Shown: piece by piece, positions 55,754 through 63,033 of the stretch | How the letters are laid out: every line of letters begins with the position of its first letter | How positions within the stretch are numbered: position 1 is the stretch's first letter | Assembly: GCF_016458305.1 (NCBI RefSeq) | Contig: NZ_JAEMHL010000004.1 | Location: forward strand, 349,976-413,975 | Length of the DNA: 64,000 bases | Reading direction: 5' to 3' | Source of the DNA: Geomonas anaerohicana | GTDB lineage: Bacteria > Desulfobacterota > Desulfuromonadia > Geobacterales > Geobacteraceae | Made by a program: the position numbers and the translations under genes | Notes under the pieces: model-generated | The model's database searches: none | Told to the model about the DNA's origin: nothing | Seen by the model: the letters and a program-made list of their open reading frames with translations, nothing else

Positions 55754-56458
55754 TCATCCGGCAGGGCTTTTCTTGACGGTATCCAAGATTCGCATAAGTA
55801 GGTCTGCCAAAAGAATGACCTCACTAGCTTCGGTCGGATCGGCATAGCTTACGGTTCTATGGCTTGTTGGGTTTTTGAAGCTTCCGATTGTGCCTGCAAA
55901 AAGATCGGAACGCGCCTGCCGTTCACCACCTTCATGTGAAGGGTCAGACAACGGGCCTCCATTCGGGTTAAAGGCCTGGCGGATGAGAGACACCCCGATT
56001 AAATCATTTGGTAATGCGGCAAGTTCGCGAACCCTTACCTCAACTTCCTTCATGGCTTTGAACGCAGCGGTTTCATAATCACCGAGAAGAAATACCGGCC
56101 TTATCTTCCCTTCTAATAATGGGTGAAGAGCTAAACCAATGCGCTCAGCCGCGAGAACCTCATCCAGAGAGCCTTTCTGTATAGCTCGTCTGCCTGCTCG
56201 AGTCACAATCCTTGCGGCAGTGGAAGTCTCATCTGGGGTAGGTGCGACAAGGCAGCGCGCTTCAAGCCACGCCCAAGCTTCCGCCAGCGCATTCAAATGA
56301 GGTCCACGACCGACGACATCCTTCGCGCGAATCAGCCAATTGTGTCGGCTCCAACCATTTGTTGTCGCATAATTTTCAAGCACGGCAAAAGCCAAGGTTT
56401 CGATTGGAAGCTCAATAATTGTTTCAGCCTTGAGTCCCAGGTCCCCCTCCGATGTCAT
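55754..56458 (-). CDS. TIGR02391-type (Ymh-like) protein
   Basis: A 234-residue protein whose C-terminal half carries the hallmark of the TIGR02391/Hypoth_Ymh family: IRPVFLLGDYETAAFKAMKE, VRELAALPNDLIGVSLIRQAF and FAGTIGSFKNPTSHR. The final motif resembles a HEPN RxxxxH-like end. Family members occur in defence islands and abortive-infection contexts. The N-terminal 100 residues look like a winged-helix module. ATG at 56458 with GGGAGGGG upstream. Confidence 0.7.
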   Translation of the reverse strand: MTSEGDLGLKAETIIELPIETLAFAVLENYATTNGWSRHNWLIRAKDVVGRGPHLNALAEAWAWLEARCLVAPTPDETSTAARIVTRAGRRAIQKGSLDEVLAAERIGLALHPLLEGKIRPVFLLGDYETAAFKAMKEVEVRVRELAALPNDLIGVSLIRQAFNPNGGPLSDPSHEGGERQARSDLFAGTIGSFKNPTSHRTVSYADPTEASEVILLADLLMRILDTVKKSPAG

Positions 56459-56541
56459 CACTTACCCCTCCCGCGTTTCTTCATTTAAATGCTCAACGCT
56501 GGGCTGACCCGGCTTGGAATCTTCCCCCGATAAAATAGACA

Positions 56542-56750
56542 CTACTGAGTGTAGGCCGTTTTGTGTTCATACTCCAGTGGTGTCATGTACCCTAGAGCCG
56601 AGTGCTTCCTCTTGTTGTTGTAGAAGGGGATGTAGCTTCTGACTTTCCGTGCAACCGCCTCGGGATCTGAGAAGGTGATGTCATGGATGCATTCTGACTT
56701 CATAGAGTGGAAGAACGACTCCATGAAGGCGTTATCTGCAAATTTGAAGG
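56542..56750 (-). pseudogene. IS3-family transposase remnant (C-terminal end)
   Basis: The frame encodes DNAFMESFFHSMKSE, then a YNNKRKHSALGYMTPLEYE segment, which is the end of the integrase core of an IS3-family OrfB, with its stop at 56542. The upstream two thirds of the transposase is missing and the sequence breaks off at the palindrome beginning at 56756. No inverted repeat of the IS is recognised. It is a decayed insertion. Confidence 0.85.
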
Positions 56751-56755
56751 CTCAA

Positions 56756-56816
56756 GGGGACGTACATAAGTTTATAAGATTCTTTTTGAGAAACTTATAT
56801 TCTTATGTCCGTCCCC
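56756..56816. repeat. GGGGAC-capped palindrome 1
   Basis: GGGGACGTACATAAG (56756 on) pairs with CTTATGTCCGTCCCC ending at 56816, with about 20 of 23 positions matching. It sits exactly between the IS3 remnant and a truncated gene, whose last residues it encodes. Confidence 0.85.
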
Positions 56817-57245
56817 CTGTCTTCCCCTTAATTCATCAATACTAGTCACAAGTTTGTCGTCTAGTCTTTCATGTGCGACTGTATTGACGACTCGTATCAA
56901 GTCTTGGGCATCTACGCTTCTGAAATCCGCAAATTGAACGTGATTTTTATCACAACCCTTTGGCCACGACCGCGGGTCCCCCGCAATTAACAAAAAAGGA
57001 CTAACTTCAACTATTTTACCTTTAAGTAGAAATTCAGTTGCTTGTTGTACTAGTGCGAGGGATGTAAATAACGGTTTTTGTACTGACCGCCAAAATTCCT
57101 CACTTTCCTCGTCATCAGCGTCCCATTCCGCTATATCAGCTTGATCTAAGGTGTTCAATATCTCTTGAACCCTATCCCAGGCAAGATTTAAAAATGTGAT
57201 TCCTGAATTTCTAAAGTCGTCGCTGCTCGGGACGTCTAAAATCAT
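56772..57245 (-). pseudogene. HEPN-like gene truncated by a palindromic repeat
   Basis: The 157-residue reading frame is conventional until SIDELRGRQG; the last dozen residues come from the palindrome at 56756-56816. In related helical proteins the pattern 'DAQDLIRVxNT...ELRxxRNxxxH' continues into a HEPN motif, and that part is lost here. The start at 57245 has GAGAGGAGCTA directly upstream. The protein has no membrane segment. It may be inactive. The family is inferred from the visible pattern, not verified. Confidence 0.55.
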
Positions 57246-57375
57246 TAGCTCCTCTCTTTCGGGCAAATGCCAACCACCAACTCATGTCTGAGGTTTCGCA
57301 CCCTGTCCATAAGTACTTCCCGCTGCCCTTAAGAAATGATCTTTAAATTATTACCTCCAGATCAACAGCCATCTG

Positions 57376-58233
57376 CTATACGCCTTCAGCGATAGTTACG
57401 GAATAACCGGAAGCCCTGAGTATTAAGCGGCCTGAAGTATGAAGTGCGAAAGGATCTTGCAGTTGAATAATATCACCACTTCCGTCAACATCTGAAACCA
57501 AGTAAATGAAATACTTATTTCTATAAACCTGAGCAACTTTATACTCATTCCCACTGAGCTCAAACGAGTGTGCTGTTTTTGCCTTGGATGACTTTACTTC
57601 TATGTACCGTTCTCCCCCGTCAACATCAAAAGATAGGATGTCGTATCCAGCTCCCACATCTACTCTTGAAACCTGCTTAACGAGATTGGCGAGTGAGATT
57701 TTGCCTGCTGTCCGAAGTCGTTGCTTCTCAAAACGCAGCACAATGTCTTCACCTTTTTCTCCAACTCTTTTAGCTTCTGCCAATAACTGCTTGAATCTCT
57801 CTAGCGATATTCCCCCGCCACGTTGGACTAACCCTTGCCCAGCCTTTTCGTAGAGGTAATTTAAAGCTAAAGAGTTGCCTTTATCTGTCAAAGTCCACAG
57901 ACCGTGTGCAGCTGAGGATAGCATTCGCGATTTTACTAGGTCGTTTCTTGTCCACCTCACCATGTTGTGCCACTTTGATCGTTCAGCCCCGTTAGCTTCA
58001 TATATTCTGAAATCTCGTGCCTCTTGCGATAGCCCAAAATGGTCGGCAAGAGCTTCATATACCGTCTTACCTGATTGATCTTGCTCTGAAGGTTTAGAGG
58101 AGCCACCTCTTCTCTTTAACTCAGCAACGAGTGGGCCTGTTATTTCGGAATATTTCGGGAACAATATTTCCTCCTTTACTCGTTGCCAAGCTTGTTGAGC
58201 AGCTAGGTGAAGCGTCTCATAGGTGGTCGTCAC
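57376..58233 (-). CDS. Mrr_N-DUF3883 protein, putative restriction nuclease
   Basis: A 285-residue protein. The N-terminal 130 residues resemble the Mrr_N winged helix (VYEALADHFGLSQEARDF, WHNMVRWTRNDLVKSRML, GLWTLTDKGNSLA). The C-terminal 120 form a DUF3883 domain with GAGYDILSFDVDGGERYIEVKSS, which matches a PD-(D/E)XK core (D in GYDI, E-x-K in IEVKSS). Such proteins are modification-dependent or stand-alone restriction factors in defence islands. GTG start. No methyltransferase is nearby in the window. Confidence 0.75.
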   Translation of the reverse strand: MTTTYETLHLAAQQAWQRVKEEILFPKYSEITGPLVAELKRRGGSSKPSEQDQSGKTVYEALADHFGLSQEARDFRIYEANGAERSKWHNMVRWTRNDLVKSRMLSSAAHGLWTLTDKGNSLALNYLYEKAGQGLVQRGGGISLERFKQLLAEAKRVGEKGEDIVLRFEKQRLRTAGKISLANLVKQVSRVDVGAGYDILSFDVDGGERYIEVKSSKAKTAHSFELSGNEYKVAQVYRNKYFIYLVSDVDGSGDIIQLQDPFALHTSGRLILRASGYSVTIAEGV

Positions 58234-58392
58234 CTTTTCGTCTTATTTTCCCACCAGATGCTTCGTTTCTTTGCTTGGTTTGAGATTCAGTCGCCATTTC
58301 ATACCTCGCATGGCGGGCGCAGCATAACATGCAAAGTTAATGAAAAACAATAAGAATCTGCTCCTGCGGTGCCCATTTGAACGGGAAGACAT

Positions 58393-58464
58393 GGGGACGC
58401 CCATGATTTTGCGTTTCTTACAGAACTGCCGTCAGAGAAACGCATAAGTTCATGGGCTTCCCCC
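58393..58464. repeat. GGGGAC-capped palindrome 2
   Basis: GGGGACGCCCATGA..TTGCGTTTCT (58393-58418) pairs with AGAAACGCA..TCATGGGCTTCCCC (58436-58464), with a few mismatches and a loop of 17 nt. It lies in the 283-bp gap between the Mrr_N-DUF3883 gene and the nuclease-MBL fusion gene, which is otherwise empty. Confidence 0.85.
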
Positions 58465-58516
58465 TATTGCCCTTTCCGCCATTTATACAAAACTTGCCCC
58501 AAGGCTCATTGTTCCT

Positions 58517-60517
58517 TTAGATTCGGGGACATTTTTCTGCAGGTAGACGCACCCCGTCTATAATCCACTCTACGCCCTCTGTAACGGATATCGCCCTAAC
58601 TTCCTGCTGATTTTCCCTGCAGTTACCGGGTGAAGAATTCAATTCGCAATTGGCATGGACGTTTGTACAAAATAAAGAACCACCTGCCCCGAGAGTGCCT
58701 CTCGAAACAGCTACTCCGAGCCTAGTAGATGGATGCCTCCAGGTTTTGAATTTATCGGCAGATACAACGTAAGTATTGGTCATTATTTCATGGAAAGCCG
58801 GTGGGAAGACATTTTCTTCGCTTCCATGATGGGCAGCCTGGATTGCTGTTTGTTTCTCAGTACACTGTGGAAAAACGTGTGGCCAGAGTCGGGTGTCGGC
58901 ATCTCCCGTCAACAGATAGGAACGCTGTCCATCAGAAAACTCTACGATCAGATTAAAAAGGTGGGTTGCGTCTTTGATCTTTTCTGGGAGACTACGTAGG
59001 TATGCCTGAAATGGTGATGGGACATGACGTTTCTTCTTTGAAAGGGACAACCTGCCTGCTTTTTTGATAGGCGCAAACAGTGTGGCAGCAAGCCACATAT
59101 GCAGACATGCGTTAGAAGAAAGTAAACTTTCTTCGGAGATGTCCTCCCCCGTGTTTGGACCCGCAGATAGAGCCCTGAAGACGGATTCCTCGAGATTATC
59201 CAGTAAGAGATGATCAGTCGGCCCCCAGTAGAGTTCGATGTGCTTTCTCAACCCAGAACCTTCTCTAGTCGCAACAGAAAGTACACGCTTTATAACACTT
59301 TTTATCCTTATAGCGAATTCTTGATCAGAGAGCATATAAGAAATGGAGGATGTTTGCTCTGTTAAAGGATGCTGGCTACCCAAACCAAAACTCGGTGGTG
59401 TTAGCGCTCTGACGGTGATGCCTCTCCCTCCCATCGGGCAGCCTTCACTGTCGCCGCTTTTAGCACGGAGAATAAGGTTTTTCGGAACATCGAACCACAT
59501 AGCGAGGTCTTGGGCCAGATGATCTGGCTTCGAAAATAACCTGTTGAGATCTTTGTCTCCGATCTCAGAGTTTCTAAACTGAAACAGGCTGCTGAAAACC
59601 AACATCCTCAAGTAGTGAGACATTGAAATAGAATCTATTTCTGGTATCCAAAACGCCATTTTACCAATATTTTTTGCCAGCAGTTTAGCTTTACTTAGAT
59701 TCTTAATATGTGAAATATGATCCTTATGATAATGAGAAACAATAATTAGAGATAGAGGTTTGTCTTCAATAGTGTTAAGGAAAGCTGTTATAGATGATTT
59801 TATTTTTTTTGCCCCGCTGTTTGTCCCACAATCATAAACCCAGCCAGCACACCCGTCTGCATGGGGACATCTGATCCAATGGAAAGCCCCTTCGCCAGCG
59901 TTTAAAGTCAACATCTCCAGAAGGTCGTGCTCAGAGTCGGGTAGTGGTAAGAACTTCCTATTGGACGATATAACTGCGGGCATTGCATCATGTCTTACAG
60001 AGCAATTATAGTGTTTAACTTTCTCTCTGAAAGACTCAATGATGTTACATGGGGCTATGGAGGGGTCTTCTCCAGATAGATTATACGAAGCTAGGTAGAG
60101 GTGGCCTGGGTATTGAGAGCTGACCTCCTGGAATGCGGTTAGCAACTCACGGAAGTCAGAGGTTGGGATAACGTACAGGAGCCGCCATTCTTTGCCTGTA
60201 TGCCTCATCGCTTCTGCACCACGCCTCAACAAAGAGACTACTGCCGCTTCGTGTTCTCTGGCAGTGCCATTCCACATCTTGACTTCGACCCCTAAAATGT
60301 ACTGGTCACATTGGACCAAGATATCAATCATCCTAGACCTGCCTAGGCTGTGCGAAGGCCTCACTGTGCAAAAGGGTATATTTTTTGCGGAAAGTCCACA
60401 TGAAGATATGATCTCGCGCAGTAAGTCATTCGAAAATTGAACTTTGCTGTCCGGACCTACTAAATGGACATGAGGGGACGTAGGTAGCTTATGCAGCTTA
60501 TTGCCAACAAGGTTCAT
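58517..60517 (-). CDS. PD-(D/E)XK nuclease fused to ComEC-like metallo-beta-lactamase
   Basis: A 666-residue two-domain protein. Residues about 25-180 form a PD-(D/E)XK-like domain: SRMIDILVQCDQYILGVEVKMW gives D-x13-E-x-K. Residues about 200-640 form a metallo-beta-lactamase of the ComEC/Rec2 C-terminal type: VSHYHKDHI (HxHxDH), LLTGDAD and AAHHGSEEN supply the metal ligands. ComEC-type domains are thought to degrade one DNA strand. No membrane helix, so it is cytoplasmic. The first 15 residues lie inside palindrome 3, so the original start may be lost. I know no named system with this fusion. Confidence 0.75.
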   Translation of the reverse strand: MNLVGNKLHKLPTSPHVHLVGPDSKVQFSNDLLREIISSCGLSAKNIPFCTVRPSHSLGRSRMIDILVQCDQYILGVEVKMWNGTAREHEAAVVSLLRRGAEAMRHTGKEWRLLYVIPTSDFRELLTAFQEVSSQYPGHLYLASYNLSGEDPSIAPCNIIESFREKVKHYNCSVRHDAMPAVISSNRKFLPLPDSEHDLLEMLTLNAGEGAFHWIRCPHADGCAGWVYDCGTNSGAKKIKSSITAFLNTIEDKPLSLIIVSHYHKDHISHIKNLSKAKLLAKNIGKMAFWIPEIDSISMSHYLRMLVFSSLFQFRNSEIGDKDLNRLFSKPDHLAQDLAMWFDVPKNLILRAKSGDSEGCPMGGRGITVRALTPPSFGLGSQHPLTEQTSSISYMLSDQEFAIRIKSVIKRVLSVATREGSGLRKHIELYWGPTDHLLLDNLEESVFRALSAGPNTGEDISEESLLSSNACLHMWLAATLFAPIKKAGRLSLSKKKRHVPSPFQAYLRSLPEKIKDATHLFNLIVEFSDGQRSYLLTGDADTRLWPHVFPQCTEKQTAIQAAHHGSEENVFPPAFHEIMTNTYVVSADKFKTWRHPSTRLGVAVSRGTLGAGGSLFCTNVHANCELNSSPGNCRENQQEVRAISVTEGVEWIIDGVRLPAEKCPRI

Positions 60518-60536
60518 AAGCTACCTACGTCCCCTC
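60472..60536. repeat. GGGGAC-capped palindrome 3
   Basis: A perfect 22-bp inverted repeat (60472-60493 with 60515-60536, GAGGGGACGTAGGTAGCTTA at the outer end) around a 21-nt loop. It contains the start codon of the nuclease-MBL fusion and the stop codon of the next gene upstream. Confidence 0.92.
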
Positions 60537-60739
60537 GTCCCCAGATGTTTACGCGATTGTTCTACGATCGGAGCATATGCTCGCGTGAAAGCCTTGAGTC
60601 TTTCAGTATCTGCATTTGACTCTTCCGCTTTATATTTGGCGTACATTCTAAAGAAATAATGAAGCGATTTCTCTTCCATCATAGTTGCCTTGTTCACTGT
60701 TTGCATAAAAGAGTCATAGCGGCAGGGAGTATTCGTCAC
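60521..60739 (-). CDS. small hypothetical protein (72 aa)
   Basis: A basic, helical 72-residue reading frame whose last few residues and stop codon (60521-60523) fall inside palindrome 3, so its C-terminus has been rewritten. GTG start with only a weak AGGTG upstream; an internal Met at residue 12 is an alternative. No family recognised. It may be the cut remnant of a longer gene or a small partner of the fusion protein. Confidence 0.4.
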   Translation of the reverse strand: MTNTPCRYDSFMQTVNKATMMEEKSLHYFFRMYAKYKAEESNADTERLKAFTRAYAPIVEQSRKHLGTRGRR

Positions 60740-60844
60740 CTATCACGCTGTGGCATCAGGTGACGTTCTTGATTTTTTGATGACCAGCAGGAACACACGC
60801 ATGTCAACAACATCCCCCCGTCACCGTTAAGCCGCCAGCGCCCC

Positions 60845-61456
60845 CTAGGCTTTCATGACCCGGACTAAACCATCCCACAGCGACTTGACTGGTTCGTAAT
60901 TCCTTGGGTCAAACAAGCCAAGTTCTTCTAGGGTAAATTCCATCTTCCCGAAATTGCATGCTGCACATGTAATGACAAGATTATCCAATGTGTTTTCTCC
61001 CCCAGCAGAGTGGGGTAAGACATGGTCATATTGAAGCCACATACATTGAAAAGCGGCATGCTGTTGTTTGTTAGTAGTCCCCCACGGAATGGCGTCAGGA
61101 TACATCTTTTGTAAAAACGTTCTTACCTTGGCGTGGATTACCGGGATCCCGCAAAAACGGCAGTGATAGCCGTCTCGCTCATGCAGGGCTTTTTTGGTTG
61201 CAGCATCGGGCATGCGTGCCTTTTCTCTCGGCGTGATGTGAAGCACTGGCTGCCTTCTAACTTCAACGTAGTTGCTGTTTTTCCCCCAAATGGAGTCCGT
61301 CCAACTCCAGACTTTGGGATCATTTGCCAGCCTAAACAGATTTTCCGCAGTTTCGTAAAGGCCGTTCAAATGAGCTGAAACTGCAGCATCTAAGTATCGA
61401 GCCGCATCGTATATCTCTGGAATGGGTTCTCTAAAACATCTTCGCTTATTGCGCAT
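60845..61456 (-). CDS. HNH endonuclease
   Basis: A 203-residue protein with a C-terminal HNH domain: RDGYHCRFCG (zinc Cys pair), LQYDHVLPHSAGGENTLDNLVITCAACNFGK (catalytic DH and N, second Cys pair). The N-terminal 90 residues are helical with no known fold. It nicks or cuts DNA, possibly as a restriction-type effector. TTG/ATG start region with AGAGAAG upstream; ATG at 61456 chosen. Confidence 0.85.
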   Translation of the reverse strand: MRNKRRCFREPIPEIYDAARYLDAAVSAHLNGLYETAENLFRLANDPKVWSWTDSIWGKNSNYVEVRRQPVLHITPREKARMPDAATKKALHERDGYHCRFCGIPVIHAKVRTFLQKMYPDAIPWGTTNKQQHAAFQCMWLQYDHVLPHSAGGENTLDNLVITCAACNFGKMEFTLEELGLFDPRNYEPVKSLWDGLVRVMKA

Positions 61457-61487
61457 CAATCTTCTCTTTCAATGACGGGGACGTCTT

Positions 61488-61895
61488 CTACGGCTCGGCC
61501 TGCACTGAGTCGGCCTGGTGCCGCAGCAGAAGCATCGCGGCATCAAGCATCGCATTCCATTCCTTCAATTGATCGTCCGTCAGAAGTGTAACGTCGGCTG
61601 CTCGCATTTCTTCCGGGACCGTGCCTGCCCAATCGCTGACAAGGTGCCTCATAAATTTGAACTTGGCCTGCTGGAAGGTGAGCCCGGTCAACTCCATGAT
61701 CCGGGCTATATTTTCAGCATGGTTGTATTGATCGGGTGTCGGGGCCTCGTCCCATCCTTCGAATCCGTTGACGATTTCATAGGTACACGAATGGCAGACG
61801 GGAGCCTGTAACAGATCACTCCAACAAAAATCATCCTCATCATCCTGATGCTCAGGACATAGGGGGCACCGGTACCCCTTCGGTACAGCGATCAT
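61488..61895 (-). CDS. zinc-ribbon hypothetical protein
   Basis: A 135-residue acidic protein. RCPLCPEH near residue 9 and APVCHSCTYE near 33 form a four-Cys zinc ribbon, followed by a helical domain (NHAENIARIMELTGLTFQQAKFK). The start at 61895 is preferred over a TTG 60 bp upstream because GTGAGGTG precedes it. It lies between an HNH nuclease and a PD-(D/E)XK protein gene on the same strand. No family is recognised. Confidence 0.6.
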   Translation of the reverse strand: MIAVPKGYRCPLCPEHQDDEDDFCWSDLLQAPVCHSCTYEIVNGFEGWDEAPTPDQYNHAENIARIMELTGLTFQQAKFKFMRHLVSDWAGTVPEEMRAADVTLLTDDQLKEWNAMLDAAMLLLRHQADSVQAEP

Positions 61896-62004
61896 GTCCA
61901 CCTCACTCTTTCCCCCAAAAGTACTGGGAACGGATTCTTTAAATTTCGAGAGCAAGGGGGCTGGCTTGTTTACAGCCGGTTCAATCCTCTTGCCGCAATA
62001 CCAG

Positions 62005-62973
62005 CTAGTCTGGCATATGTCCCATCACAACTCTTTTCAACCTCAATGGCCCGTTAGTGTAGTACTTCCAGACGGTTTTGAACTTGTTGTGGAAGACATT
62101 GCTAACTAGGTAAGTCACCATCTCTACATTGGACCCTTTGATGCCTAGTTTTTCATTCAAAAGCGGAGTTAGCTTAGCTCGGTATGATTTAAAAAACAAA
62201 GCGTAATTGAGTACCTGAGAAAGAACTTCAATTTTCGGATCGTCGAATTTAAGCTCAATAATGGCTATTTCTCGGTTACGGTTCACGGTCACGAGATCAA
62301 CAAACTCCGTTGGCAATATACGATTTGCTTCTCTGATTTCACCAGCAAATGCCCCGGTCGGGAACTCCCGCTGAACGTTAAACCCACGCTGGTCCTTTTG
62401 GTTTTTCACCTTCCCTACGCGGATGAAATCATCACCGAATATGGCAAGTCGTCCATTGTTCCGGACAGTTTTCTGACCATCTTCTATTTCAGGCCCGAAC
62501 AGATAAACCTGAAAATCTTTTTCTAGGCGCCCAGGTTTATCATTTCCATTGCGGTCAACAAACGTTGTCCTCACGCATTCCCCTTCTGGTCTTTGAAACA
62601 GTTCCTCCAACGAATATAACGGATCCGGCTCTCCATCTTTGTCGAGTTCGATGTCGAGGCCGCTGCTGGCCGCGAGGTACGACAGCCTGCGTTTCAAAGC
62701 CTCGTGCTTGCAACCGAGTTTCACCGTCGCGGGCACTCGTAGAGAAAATTTAACGCGTAGCGGCTTATCGGTTATTTGCTGCACCTCGTGAACGAAAGCA
62801 AGGCCCCACGGGTCGATGATTTTGTAGATGCTGTCAGTTGCTTTACCAGCATCAGTAATTTCCACCTGAACCGCAACACCATCGTCTGTCGCAGTATATG
62901 TCATGTCCGCAGGCCATCCGCCAGTTATGCCGCGATTTGCTGCCACATCCAAATTCAACTTTCGTATAGCCAT
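62005..62973 (-). CDS. PD-(D/E)XK nuclease-like protein
   Basis: A 322-residue protein. The N-terminal 190 residues are beta-rich and unfamiliar. The segment RILPTEFVDLVTVNRNREIA followed by IIELKFDDPKIEVLSQVLNY has the D-x(n)-E-L-K pattern and trailing Gln-containing helix of NucS/DUF91/Shedu-type restriction folds. AGGAGAC precedes the ATG. It follows the RNase J-like gene by 60 bp and is probably co-transcribed with it. Confidence 0.65.
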   Translation of the reverse strand: MAIRKLNLDVAANRGITGGWPADMTYTATDDGVAVQVEITDAGKATDSIYKIIDPWGLAFVHEVQQITDKPLRVKFSLRVPATVKLGCKHEALKRRLSYLAASSGLDIELDKDGEPDPLYSLEELFQRPEGECVRTTFVDRNGNDKPGRLEKDFQVYLFGPEIEDGQKTVRNNGRLAIFGDDFIRVGKVKNQKDQRGFNVQREFPTGAFAGEIREANRILPTEFVDLVTVNRNREIAIIELKFDDPKIEVLSQVLNYALFFKSYRAKLTPLLNEKLGIKGSNVEMVTYLVSNVFHNKFKTVWKYYTNGPLRLKRVVMGHMPD

Positions 62974-63033
62974 GCTGTCTCCTGAGTCAAGTTAAGTCCC
63001 GCGTCCAAGGCGCCGTGCCAGTTTCCACTTTGG

